Notes: generated from the letters alone by a model not told the origin. A stretch of 64,000 nucleotides of DNA from Gluconacetobacter liquefaciens (GCF_003350405.1 NZ_QQAW01000001.1:620001-684000), one strand, 5' to 3'; shown: positions 36,852-44,918, numbered from the stretch's first letter. Numbers and translations: made by a program.

Positions 36852-38441
36852 ATGACGACGGGCCAGACTGCCTTTACGCGGCGGGATATGCTGCGGGCCA
36901 TTGGCCTGATCGCGGGTGCGGGGGCGCTGTATCAGGCGATGACGGCACTTGGCCATGCGGCGGAATCGCAATTTGCCGGCGTGCCCGATCTGTCCGGGGC
37001 GCCTCGTGGTGCCAGGGTGGTGGTGCTGGGGGCTGGTCTGGCGGGTTTGCTGGCGGCGTATGAACTGGAGCGGGCCGGCTATGCGGTGCAGGTGCTGGAA
37101 TATCAGAACCGCCCCGGTGGACGGAACTGGACCCTGCGTGGGGGTGATACCTATACCGAGTTGGGTGGTGCTGCGCAGACGGTACGGTTTACGGCCGGCA
37201 ACTATCTGAACCCTGGTCCGTGGCGGATTTCGCATCATCATCGCGCCATCCTGCATTATTGTCGGGCTTTCAATGTCCGGCTGGAGCCGTTTATCCAGTT
37301 CAACAATAATGCATTCGTCCATGCCACCCATGCGTTCGATGGCCGGCCGCAGCGTTACCGGGATGTGGCGGCGGATTTCCACGGCAATGTGGCGTCGTTG
37401 CTGGCCACCGCGATCAATACGGGCGGGCTTGATCATGCCGTGACGCAGGAGGATCGCGAGCGGCTGATGGAGGCCCTGAAAGGGTGGGGGACGCTTGACG
37501 ATTCCCTCGCCTATCGCAAGGGCCTGCATGTATCGGGACAGCGCAGCTATGCCCGCCCGCCGGGTGCCGGGGCCGATGGCGCGCCGCTGCCATCCGACCT
37601 GCTGCCGTTTCATGACGTGCTGGACCCGGTCGTGTGGAAGACGATGAAGTTCTTCACCAGCTATGACATGCAGCCGACCATGTTTCAGCCGGTCGGGGGT
37701 ATGGATATGATCGGCAAGGCCTTTGCCAGCCGTCTGCCGCACCAGATCACATTGAATGCCAAAGTGACGGCGATCGCCCAGGATGAAAAGGGCGTGACGG
37801 TTCGGTGGGCGGACACGCGATCGGCGGCGGTGCATGAAACGACGGCGGACTGGTGTGTCTGTACGCTGCCGCTGAGCATTCTTTCGCAGGTGGATATTCA
37901 GGTTTCGGCGGCCAAGACGGCCGCGATCAGTGCCGTGCCTTATGCCTCGCACGCGAAGATCGGACTGGAATTTCGCCGGCGGTTCTGGGAGGAGGACGAG
38001 GCGATCTATGGTGGAATCAGCTTCACGGATCAGGAAATCGCTTTAGTCTCCTACCCTAATGATAATTTTCATGCCTCCGGACCGGCGGTTCTGCTGGGGG
38101 CGTTTGCCCTGGGACGAGGCGGGTTCGACCTGGCCGGGATGACGCCGGAAGAGCGCATTGAGGCTGCGTTGAAGCAAGGTGAGAAAATCCATCCGCAATA
38201 TCGGAAGGAATTCATGAGCGGCGCATCCGTGGCGTGGAGCCGGGTGCCGTGGATGCTGGGGTGCCGCGCGCGCTGGGGCGAGGCCGACCGGGCTGCGCAT
38301 TATCAGAATCTGGTGGCCATGGAAGGAAGAATCGTCTTGGCCGGTGATCATGCCTCCTATATGGCGGGATGGCAGGAGGGGGCTTTGCTGTCATCGCTCG
38401 ATGCTATCCGGCAACTTCATCATCGTGCGACCGCCGCATGA
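36852..38441 (+). CDS. Tat-exported flavin amine oxidase/L-amino acid dehydrogenase-like enzyme
   Basis: 529-residue FAD enzyme of the monoamine oxidase/L-amino-acid oxidase superfamily. A twin-arginine signal is clear (FTRRDMLRAIGLIAGAGALY), so it should act in the periplasm. The FAD site is VVVLGAGLAGLLAAYELERA with NRPGGRNWTLRGGDTYTELG; the C-terminal FAD motif is IVLAGDHASYMAGWQEGALL. Substrate is unknown, probably a primary amine or amino acid. Start at ATG 36852 behind GGGACAGG. The stop overlaps a c-type cytochrome gene (ATGA), which suggests electrons pass to that cytochrome rather than O2, as shown for NicA2 of Pseudomonas putida, a member of the same superfamily. Confidence 0.85.
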   Translation: MTTGQTAFTRRDMLRAIGLIAGAGALYQAMTALGHAAESQFAGVPDLSGAPRGARVVVLGAGLAGLLAAYELERAGYAVQVLEYQNRPGGRNWTLRGGDTYTELGGAAQTVRFTAGNYLNPGPWRISHHHRAILHYCRAFNVRLEPFIQFNNNAFVHATHAFDGRPQRYRDVAADFHGNVASLLATAINTGGLDHAVTQEDRERLMEALKGWGTLDDSLAYRKGLHVSGQRSYARPPGAGADGAPLPSDLLPFHDVLDPVVWKTMKFFTSYDMQPTMFQPVGGMDMIGKAFASRLPHQITLNAKVTAIAQDEKGVTVRWADTRSAAVHETTADWCVCTLPLSILSQVDIQVSAAKTAAISAVPYASHAKIGLEFRRRFWEEDEAIYGGISFTDQEIALVSYPNDNFHASGPAVLLGAFALGRGGFDLAGMTPEERIEAALKQGEKIHPQYRKEFMSGASVAWSRVPWMLGCRARWGEADRAAHYQNLVAMEGRIVLAGDHASYMAGWQEGALLSSLDAIRQLHHRATAA

Positions 38442-38833
38442 GGTGGCCTGGTCGGATTTTGCTGCTGCTGGCCTGTGCCTGGGGGACAGTCGGCCCGGCG
38501 TGCGCGCAGACGCAGGGGCCCGTTGCCGAAGGGGCCGTGATTTACCGGCAGATCTGCCAGGCCTGCCATATGAAGGGGGGGACGGGTGCGATCGGGGCGG
38601 GCAAGGTGCCGGCGCTGGCGCATAATGCCCGTCTGGCTATAGCGGCTTATCCTGCGACCATCGTGGCACAGGGGCGTGGGGGGATGCCGTGGTTTTCCGA
38701 CATTCTGTCGCCGGCGCAGATTGCGGCGGTGGTGAATTATGTGCGGACCCATTTCGGCAATCATTATCAGGATGCGCTCGATGCCCAGGCTGTGGAAGCG
38801 ATGCTGGGGTCGAAAAAGGTGGACGATCATTAG
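38438..38833 (+). CDS. Mono-haem cytochrome c coupled to the flavoenzyme
   Basis: 131-residue exported class I cytochrome c. Signal peptide RWPGRILLLLACAWGTVGPA ending AQ, one haem site CQACH near residue 50, and a distal Met in RGGMPWFSDILSPAQIAAVV, followed by the usual terminal helix NYVRTHFGNHYQD. ATG 38438 overlaps the flavoenzyme stop, so expression is coupled. It is the likely electron acceptor of the upstream dehydrogenase and would hand electrons to a terminal oxidase. Confidence 0.9.
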   Translation: MRWPGRILLLLACAWGTVGPACAQTQGPVAEGAVIYRQICQACHMKGGTGAIGAGKVPALAHNARLAIAAYPATIVAQGRGGMPWFSDILSPAQIAAVVNYVRTHFGNHYQDALDAQAVEAMLGSKKVDDH

Positions 38834-39049
38834 GAAATTTTTTGTCTGATCGAGGGGTGTTTCGAAAATATCGATGGCGTCTGTGATGGCGCGAAGTGCA
38901 GAACGTGGCCGTCTGGTCGCTGCTTGCACGCGTTGACGGTCGGGCGCTCAGGCGGGACCGGATCGTGCAGGAAATGTGCGTCGCTCAGGGGCAGCGGGAA
39001 GGGTTCCTATGCGGATTCCGCCATGCGTATGCCGGGGCCGTGTCTGGTC

Positions 39050-39358
39050 CTATAGGCTGTCGCGTGAGACCTGCGTGCTTTTGAAGAGGGCGACGGCCGC
39101 TGTGGGGAAGACGCGGGCGAATTGCAGGCGGTAGCAGGCATGACGGGTGATGCGGTCGGGCATGACAGGTGGCGCGGACATGCTGCCGTCCGTGGACAAG
39201 TCGGCGTCGTAGAACAGTCGGCGGCCGAGTGGCACGCCGGCTTCCTGCGCCGTGGTCTACGATAAGGTTTTGGTGGAGACTCCGGCCAGGACGGGGAGGT
39301 AGAGCGTGGCCGCGAGGCCGAGGGGGACGAGGCATTTCTGCCAAGCGTCCCGGCGCAT
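39050..39358 (-). pseudogene. Remnant of a di-haem cytochrome c peroxidase/MauG-family gene
   Basis: Starts at ATG 39358, overlapping the stop of the upstream gene (ATGA), with a signal-peptide-like CLVPLGLAATLYLPVLAGVS. An in-frame TAG follows, then GVPLGRRLFYDADLSTDGSM, which matches the region before the first haem site of this family (LGRxLFxDxxLSxDGxxSC). Loss of one base then removes the expected CATCH haem motif from this frame; it reappears in the next frame. The rest of a normal 350-450-residue protein is absent. Clearly a decayed fragment; its former link with the cytochrome/flavoenzyme genes is only suggested by position. Confidence 0.7.
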
Positions 39359-39897
39359 CATGGCACCGGCATCACCATGATTTCGATTTCAGGTTGGCCG
39401 CTGCCGCTGAGTTGGATGACGGAGCGTCCGGCCGGGAGTGGGAAATCGACCATTTTGCCGATCCCGCTACAGGCTGGCCCGTGCTCGTGGTGGGTGGACG
39501 CTATGGCGGTGCCGTCGCGCACGACGTCCAGCCACGCGCGGGCGTTGAGCATGACCCGGTAGGTGCCTGCCTTGGGGGCATCGAAGGCTACCATGCCGCC
39601 CGAACTGACCGTGCCGCCCGGTTCGTCGGGGCGAAGGGCATAGCTGACATCGGGCGTGGGCCGCAGGGCCACCAGTGCTGCCTGCCCCGGTGGGAGAACG
39701 GCGTGATCGAGCGCGGAAACGGTGCCGGCGGCTTCGAAGTGGGTTGGGGAGGTCCATGCGCGTAGATCGTCGGGGAGCGCCGGCTTGCCTGGCGTGCAGT
39801 TGGCCTGGGGCGCGTCCGCTCGGGCGGGGGCGGACGGAGCGAGCCCGATCAGCAGGGTGGCGAGAGCAGGGATGACGAATGGTTTCGCGGTTGCCAT
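39358..39897 (-). CDS. Exported protein of unknown function
   Basis: 179-residue secreted protein: signal peptide ATAKPFVIPALATLLIGLAP ending ARA, then a mature domain with one Cys pair (NCTPG, HGPACSG) and alternating strands (QAALVALRPTPDVSYALRPD; GMVAFDAPKAGTYRVMLNAR; WLDVVRDG) that look like a pre-peptidase C-terminal-type beta-sandwich. Ends IEIMVMPVP. It is translationally coupled to the decayed di-haem peroxidase gene, so it was probably an accessory of that enzyme. Function not known. Confidence 0.75.
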   Translation of the reverse strand: MATAKPFVIPALATLLIGLAPSAPARADAPQANCTPGKPALPDDLRAWTSPTHFEAAGTVSALDHAVLPPGQAALVALRPTPDVSYALRPDEPGGTVSSGGMVAFDAPKAGTYRVMLNARAWLDVVRDGTAIASTHHEHGPACSGIGKMVDFPLPAGRSVIQLSGSGQPEIEIMVMPVP

Positions 39898-40221
39898 GGT
39901 GCCTTTCCGCAGTCCTGTATCACTTCGGATCTGTACGCGAACTCTATACGGGCTGCGCCGAAACCAGAAATGAAAGCCTGTCGGCTGCCCGGTCGCCCGC
40001 CTTGCCGCGCGTCGGCCTGCACGGATTCGGAAGGACTCTGGCGGGGATCAGCCCCGAAAAGGAGTCAAGCATGAATCGTTATGAAGCTGTGAATTGTTTC
40101 GGCGGATGGGTCCATGAGAAAGTGCTCAGGAATCATGGATATTTGGTCATGCCTCTCTTGACTGCCTGAGAAGGGCGAAAAACCAGCATTTTTTCTGTGC
40201 CGGTCCATGGCGGGAGTGGCG

Positions 40222-40267
40222 GGATTATCCACAGAATCCGGGGGTACCCTTCTGGATAACTCTGTGG
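40222..40267 (+). repeat. DnaA-box palindromic element, copy A
   Basis: 46-bp core matching copy B at 44 of 46 positions. It contains a perfect DnaA box TTATCCACA (40225-40233), an inverted near-box TCTGGATAA (40251-40259), and TCTGTGGAT (40261-40269) inverted to ATCCACAGA. The element is an imperfect palindrome centred on GGGTACCC. Confidence 0.75.
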
Positions 40268-40543
40268 ATTGCTTGGCCGGAAACAGGCCGGAGCGCGACG
40301 AATCCCGCCTTTCTTGGTTTGTTCCGGCTGGGCGGGGAGCGCTGCGTGCTCCGGCAGAAGAAAAAGGGGACAGTGCAGTGGTGGCTCCTGACCCGTCTCT
40401 CTGGTTGGCTGTGAATGATTTGCCCGTGAGGGCAGTCATAAAACTGACATGGAATCAAGAGGCTTTCGGGGATCGGATGCAATCTTGCTGGAATTGGCGG
40501 AAAACAGCCATTTCCCAAGTCCGGACCCGTTCCGGGGAGGGCA

Positions 40544-40589
40544 GGATTATCCACAGAATCCGGGGATACCCCTCTGGATAACTCTGTGG
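40544..40589 (+). repeat. DnaA-box palindromic element, copy B
   Basis: Second copy, 322 bp after copy A, differing at two positions (GGGGATACCCC in place of GGGGGTACCCT). Perfect DnaA box TTATCCACA at 40547-40555 and inverted TCTGGATAA at 40573-40581. Confidence 0.75.
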
Positions 40590-40659
40590 GTGGATGCCGC
40601 TGGGGCTTGAATCCGACGGACCTTGCTCTGTTCTTCCCGGTTTGTTCCCGCGCCGGTGC

Positions 40660-40690
40660 AAAAAAAGAGGCCGGACCTGAAGGCCCGGCC
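40660..40690 (-). terminator. Rho-independent terminator of the RmlB-like gene
   Basis: Read on the minus strand, GGCCGGGCC and GGTCCGGCC form a 9-bp stem (one G-T pair) with loop TTCA, followed by TC and seven T. It lies 144 bp downstream of the minus-strand gene ending at 40834. This is the clearest factor-independent terminator in the window. Confidence 0.85.
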
Positions 40691-40833
40691 GAGGGTGTTT
40701 GCACAGCGGGTCGCTCTTATCCGATTGTCGGAAGCGATGATGATGAAATAATCATTACATCGTGATGAATCCGTCTGCGCCGTCTGCGCATGTTGTCCTG
40801 CCAGAGTGGCCCCAGGCCGCTACGGGTGGGCTC

Positions 40834-41889
40834 TCAGGCGGCGGCTTCGGTGGGGTGTGTGCTGCCCTGCCGGGCGTGGAGCGCGGTCCACCAGGCGCGG
40901 TGCCCCAGATACCATTGCACCGTGCGGCGCAGGCCGGTTTCAAAATCATGGCGGGGGCGCCAGCCGAGCGCGGCCTCGGCGTGCGACGGGTCGATTGCGG
41001 AGCGGCGATCATGTGCCGGCCCGTTGGCGACGGATCGGATCAGCCGTGCGTGGGGGCCGGCCGGGTCGGGGCGCAGTTCGTCCATGAGCGTGCAGATGGC
41101 GCGGACGACCTGGAGGGTTGTGCGCGGCTGGCGGGCACCGATGGCGTAGGTCTCGCCCGGTCGGCCACGTTCCACCGCGAGGACCAGGGCTTCGGCGTGG
41201 TCGTCGACGAACAGCCAGTCGCGCAGGGTGCCCCCGTCGCCATAAACGGGCAGGGGGCGACCGGCGATGGCATTGATCGTCATCAGCGGGATCAGCTTTT
41301 CGGGGAAATGCCAGAAGCCGTAATTGTTGGTGCTGCTGGTGACGAAAGTCGGCAGCCCGTATGTGTGCTGCCAGGCCCGCACCAGATGGTCCGAGGCTGC
41401 CTTGGACGCTGAATACGGACTGCGCGGAGCGTAGGGGGTGGCTTGGGTGAAAGGGGGCGCGCCGGGTCGCTGGGGGCCGAAGACCGCGTCGGTCGAGACG
41501 TGATGGAAACGGAACAGCATGCGGTCGGCCATATCGAGGCCGTTCCAATAGTCCCGTGCCGCTTCCAGCAGGGTGAAGGTGCCCAGCACGTTGGTCGCCA
41601 CGCAGGCGCCGGGGGCGTCGGTCGTGGGGTCTGCCTGGCTTTCGGCGGCCAGATGCAGCACCGCTTCCGGTTGATGGGCTGCGAAAACTGCCCGCATCGC
41701 CGCGCCGTCGGTGATGTCCGCCCGTACGTGCCGGTAGCGCGGGTTCGATGCCGCATCGGCCGTCGAGGCCCGCGTGGCGGCAGGGGTCATGGCGTCGATA
41801 TTGACCACCGTGTGGCCGGTCGCCCCGATCACGTGTCGCACCACCGCCGATCCGATGAAGCCGCATCCGCCCGTTATCATGATGCGCAT
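40834..41889 (-). CDS. dTDP-glucose 4,6-dehydratase-like SDR protein (catalytic Glu replaced)
   Basis: 351-residue extended short-chain dehydrogenase closest in layout to RmlB/RfbB: NAD site MRIMITGGCGFIGSAVVRHV, LHLAAESQADPTTDAPGACV, RSPYSASKAASDHLVRAWQH (YxxxK), TNNYGFWHFPEKLIPLM, PLPVYGDGGTLRDWLFVDDH. The dehydratase triad region reads HVSTDAVFG where active RmlB has STDEVYG: the catalytic Glu is Ala (codon GCG). H in AAESH is also Q, and the VDRS segment is ADPT. So the 4,6-dehydration is doubtful and another NDP-sugar reaction, or inactivity, must be considered. Start ATG 41889 behind GGAAAGGCG. No rmlA/C/D genes are adjacent. Confidence 0.82.
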   Translation of the reverse strand: MRIMITGGCGFIGSAVVRHVIGATGHTVVNIDAMTPAATRASTADAASNPRYRHVRADITDGAAMRAVFAAHQPEAVLHLAAESQADPTTDAPGACVATNVLGTFTLLEAARDYWNGLDMADRMLFRFHHVSTDAVFGPQRPGAPPFTQATPYAPRSPYSASKAASDHLVRAWQHTYGLPTFVTSSTNNYGFWHFPEKLIPLMTINAIAGRPLPVYGDGGTLRDWLFVDDHAEALVLAVERGRPGETYAIGARQPRTTLQVVRAICTLMDELRPDPAGPHARLIRSVANGPAHDRRSAIDPSHAEAALGWRPRHDFETGLRRTVQWYLGHRAWWTALHARQGSTHPTEAAA

Positions 41890-42074
41890 GGGTTGACGCC
41901 TTTCCGGTGCTGATCCCCGTAAAGGCCTGTCCGGCAATGCGCGCGGTGGGCGACCTTATGGTCGTTCCCGCTTGTCTGCCCACATGTCCAGAAAGGCCCA
42001 GAGCGGTTTGTGCGGGCGACAGGGTTAAGAAAGGCTTTAAATATCGCCGCCGGCGCCCGTTTCCGGTCTGGCTT

Positions 42075-43271
42075 TCAATCGTCGTGTTCGGTGGGAGGAA
42101 GGCTGTGTGGAAAGGCGGCGGGATTGAAAAAGCCGAGCAGGATGCCGCCTAGCGCCACGACGATGGCCAATGGGGTGAGAATACTGAAGCCGGCGTGGGT
42201 CAGCACCTGTCCGCCTGCCGCGGAACCCAGCAGGATGCCGACGTTGCTGGCGGAATTGATCGCGGCCCCGGCCACGTCGGGACGGGTGGCGCGGGCGCGG
42301 ATCGCCCCGGACATGACGAACGGGATGATGGCCGAATAGCCGACGCACCATAGCCCCACGGCCCCCACCGCCGCCCAGCCGGACAGGATGTGCCCATACA
42401 TCAGCCCCATGCCGATGAGCATGGCCAGGCCGCCGGCCAGCAGGCCGGCGCCGGGGTTGCGGTCGACGAACTGCCCGGCGCCCCACAGGCCGAGGATGCT
42501 GACGGCGCCCGTCAGCAGCAGGGCGAGGCTCAGGGTGCCCGTCGTCAGCCCGTGGTCGAGCAGCAGCGGCGTGACATAGGTGTAGAGCAGGTTGTGCGCG
42601 AAGAAGAACACCGCATCGACCGCCACCACGACCAGGAAGACCCGCATGACCCGGCGGGAGGCCACGCCGGGCAGGCTGCTGCGGACATTGGGGGGAGACG
42701 AGACCGGTGGCAGGAAAAAGGCGATGCAGAGGGTGAGCATGACGGCCAGTGCGGTCATGACGAACATGGCGACCCGCCAGCTTGCCAGATGCCCGATTGC
42801 CGCCGCGCCTGGCACGCCCAGGATGGCACCCAGCGAGGTGCCTCCATAGACGAAGGAAATGGCGCGTCCGGTCATGTTCTGGGGCACCAGGCGCGCCGCA
42901 TAGGCGGAGGTGATCGACATCAGCAGCGCGTGCGCCAGCCCGCCGATCAGCCGGCCGGCACACAGGAGCAGGAAGTTGGGGGCCATCGCCACGACCAGAT
43001 TGGACAGCACATAGCCCGATAGCGAGAGGAGCATCAGCCGCTTGCGGTCGATATGCGCTGTCATGATCGTGAGCGGGACCGCGCCGAGGGCCACCATCAG
43101 GGCAAAGGCGCTGACGGCCAGCCCGGCATGGCCTTCTGGAATGTGGAAGGTCCGCGCCATCTCGATCAGGATGCCAACGGGGGCGACCTCACTGGTCAGT
43201 GCCGTGAAGGTACAGGCAAACAATGCCCAGAGACCGATGACGGCGCTGGTCGGCAGGGTTTTGAAAAGCAT
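42075..43271 (-). CDS. MFS drug/sugar efflux transporter (AraJ/DHA1 type)
   Basis: 398-residue major-facilitator exporter with 12 predicted segments. Marks of the DHA1/AraJ-like group: EVAPVGILIEMARTFHIPEG in helix 1, the GAVPLTIMTAHIDRKRLMLL loop 2-3, RLIGGLAHALLMSITSAYAA in helix 4 and FVYGGTSLGAILGVPGAAAI in helix 5 (motif C-like GxxxGxxxGxPG). Export substrate unknown. It is followed, in gene order on the minus strand, by the RmlB-like gene and preceded by the SMR exporter gene; no regulator is adjacent. Confidence 0.88.
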   Translation of the reverse strand: MLFKTLPTSAVIGLWALFACTFTALTSEVAPVGILIEMARTFHIPEGHAGLAVSAFALMVALGAVPLTIMTAHIDRKRLMLLSLSGYVLSNLVVAMAPNFLLLCAGRLIGGLAHALLMSITSAYAARLVPQNMTGRAISFVYGGTSLGAILGVPGAAAIGHLASWRVAMFVMTALAVMLTLCIAFFLPPVSSPPNVRSSLPGVASRRVMRVFLVVVAVDAVFFFAHNLLYTYVTPLLLDHGLTTGTLSLALLLTGAVSILGLWGAGQFVDRNPGAGLLAGGLAMLIGMGLMYGHILSGWAAVGAVGLWCVGYSAIIPFVMSGAIRARATRPDVAGAAINSASNVGILLGSAAGGQVLTHAGFSILTPLAIVVALGGILLGFFNPAAFPHSLPPTEHDD

Positions 43272-43419
43272 GGGGACCTGTCGCGAATACCAAAATTGAC
43301 GGACTGATGCCGATTCTTCGAAAACCCTTCTGGCATTCCCCGCCGCAGAACGGAATAGACAGTTTGCGGGAAGCTGGAACCTCGCATGCGTCTATGGGCT
43401 GGAGGCAGGCGAACATCCC

Positions 43420-43740
43420 TTATCCGCCGCTGGACAGTTTCATCAGCACCAGGCCGCTCGTGATCAGGAGGGCGGCCAGGATGCGCGGAGGGCTGGCGGC
43501 ATCGCCGAGAAACAGGATGCCAACCAGAAAGGCTCCGATCGCCCCGATGCCTGTCCAGACCGTATAGGCGGTTCCGAGCGGCAGATGTTTCATGGAGAGT
43601 GAAAGCAGGGCGAAGCTGGCGATCATTCCGACAATGGTTATCGCGGAGGGGATGACGCGCGTGAACCCCTGGGATTCCTTCATCGCGAAGGCCCAGACGA
43701 CTTCCAGCAATCCGGCGATGGTCAGCATCAGCCACGACAT
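43420..43740 (-). CDS. sugE: Small multidrug-resistance protein, SugE/Gdx type
   Basis: 106-residue, four-helix membrane exporter. It reads SWLMLTIAGLLEVVWAFAMK, with the essential Glu in helix 1 (GLLEVVWA), then SFALLSLSMKHLPLGTAYTV and WTGIGAIGAFLVGILFLGD, which match the SugE/Gdx branch rather than EmrE. Gdx proteins export guanidinium ion. ATG 43740 is chosen since GGAG lies 6 bases ahead; an ATG at 43752 overlaps that site. A CCGGG-ACGG-CCCGG hairpin 22 bp upstream recalls a guanidine-II riboswitch arm. Confidence 0.9.
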   Translation of the reverse strand: MSWLMLTIAGLLEVVWAFAMKESQGFTRVIPSAITIVGMIASFALLSLSMKHLPLGTAYTVWTGIGAIGAFLVGILFLGDAASPPRILAALLITSGLVLMKLSSGG

Positions 43741-43761
43741 GGCGGTCTCCATTCAGAGCCG

Positions 43762-43775
43762 CCGGGCCGTCCCGG
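43762..43775 (-). promoter_or_regulatory. Hairpin with ACGG loop in the sugE leader (guanidine-II-like arm)
   Basis: On the minus strand CCGGG-ACGG-CCCGG is a 5-bp stem closed by an ACGR tetraloop, the hallmark of each arm of the guanidine-II (mini-ykkC) riboswitch. A second hairpin upstream (CGAGG/CCTCG at 43798-43813) has loop CCACGT, not ACGR, so only one canonical arm is present. Placed directly before the SugE ribosome-binding site. Confidence 0.35.
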
Positions 43776-43843
43776 ACCTGAAAACCCCCAAGAGGGGCGA
43801 GGACGTGGCCTCGTGATTGAGGTACGACATGATGGAAGCAGGA

Positions 43844-44749
43844 TCAAGCGGTCTGCCCATGTGACGTGGTCGCCTTCAGCAGCCACGCGCGGAAGGTTTG
43901 GAACGGGCCATAGCTGCCGTGGTTTGCGGGGTAGGCCAGGTAATAGGCGCCTTCGCTGGGGAGTGTCCGGCCCGGCAGTTCGACCAGGCGGCCGCTTTCC
44001 AGCAGGTCCGCGGCCAGAAAACGCGGCAGCAGGGCAACGCCGGCCCCGGCTGCCGCAGCCTGCGCAATGAAGGTGAACTGGTCGCACAGCATGCCGTGGA
44101 CCTTCAGTGCTTCCACGCCCTGGGCTGCGAACCATCGCTCCCACGCATCGGGGCGGGAGACCAGATGCAGCAGCGGGGCGTCCAGAAGGTCGGCCGGCGT
44201 TCGGAATGCGTGGCGGGCCAGCAGGGTGGGACTACAGGTGGCGACGACCTGCTCGGACATCAGGAAATCCATTTCCGCACCCGTCCATTCGGCTGCGCCG
44301 AAATGGATGGCGGCATGGAGCGTGTCTCCCGAAAAATCGAAGGGCAGCGGGCGGGACATCAGATTGATCGTGATGTCGGGGTGGGCGCGCATGAAATCCG
44401 GCAGGCGGGGGGCCAGCCATTGGGCGCCGAAGGTGGGCAGTACGCCCAGATTGATGGCGCCTCCGGTCGGGTTGGCGCGAAAGCCCAGCGTGGCGGTGGC
44501 GATATGGCGCAGGGCCTCGCGGACTTCGCGGGCATAGGCCTCGCCTGCCAGTGTGAGGCGCACCGTCTGCCGGTCGCGCACGAAGAGGTCGGCGCCAAGT
44601 TGCTGCTCGAGTGCGCGGATATGGCGGCTGATCGCGCTCTGCGTCAGGTGCAGTTCCCGCGCCGCGGCGGTGAAGCTTTCCAGGCGGGCGGCGGCCTCGA
44701 AGGAATGCAGCAGCAGGGTGGGGGGCAGGAAACGTCGCGCGGTCGCCAT
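43844..44749 (-). CDS. LysR-family regulator (GcvA-like)
   Basis: 301-residue LysR regulator. HTH LHSFEAAARLESFTAAAREL and HLTQSAISRHIRALEQQLGA (residues about 13-52), then a periplasmic-binding-protein-like effector domain with INLGVLPTFGAQWLAPRLPD, typical of the GcvA/AmpR-type group. Divergent from the hglS-amaA-amaB genes across a 169-bp gap, the usual arrangement of a LysR with its target, so it probably controls lysine/pipecolate breakdown. Effector unknown. Confidence 0.9.
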   Translation of the reverse strand: MATARRFLPPTLLLHSFEAAARLESFTAAARELHLTQSAISRHIRALEQQLGADLFVRDRQTVRLTLAGEAYAREVREALRHIATATLGFRANPTGGAINLGVLPTFGAQWLAPRLPDFMRAHPDITINLMSRPLPFDFSGDTLHAAIHFGAAEWTGAEMDFLMSEQVVATCSPTLLARHAFRTPADLLDAPLLHLVSRPDAWERWFAAQGVEALKVHGMLCDQFTFIAQAAAAGAGVALLPRFLAADLLESGRLVELPGRTLPSEGAYYLAYPANHGSYGPFQTFRAWLLKATTSHGQTA

Positions 44750-44918
44750 ATCAGCCCGTGGGTGCGAAGGGGGAGCCGCCGCGGGATGGGCGGGTCATTC
44801 CAGATTCGCATGATGTCAGTTTCCTTTATCGTTTGAAAGGCGGGGCGGCGTCGCGAATGATGTGGAATCGGAACAATAGGCGGGCCGCGCCGGTGGTGCC
44901 CGACAGGGTGGGGAACGT

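Larger units (their letters stand above)
39898..40833. other. 0.9-kb non-coding stretch with duplicated DnaA-box element
   Basis: No convincing gene; the short frames here are low in coding character and two of them merely read through the repeat. It contains a divergent tandem duplication with an offset of 322-323 bp: CTGTGAAT at 40087 and 40409, a 46-bp core at 40222 and 40544, GGTTTGTTCC at 40316 and 40639. A terminator for the minus-strand dehydratase gene lies at 40660-40690, and an AT-rich patch (ATGATGAAATAATCATTACA) at 40740-40759. See the separate repeat entries. Confidence 0.6.

Noticed and set aside
40065-40704. Two minus-strand frames sharing an ELSR/PDSVDNPA segment
   Set aside because: The shared peptide is only the translation of the duplicated DnaA-box element; no start signals and no domain.
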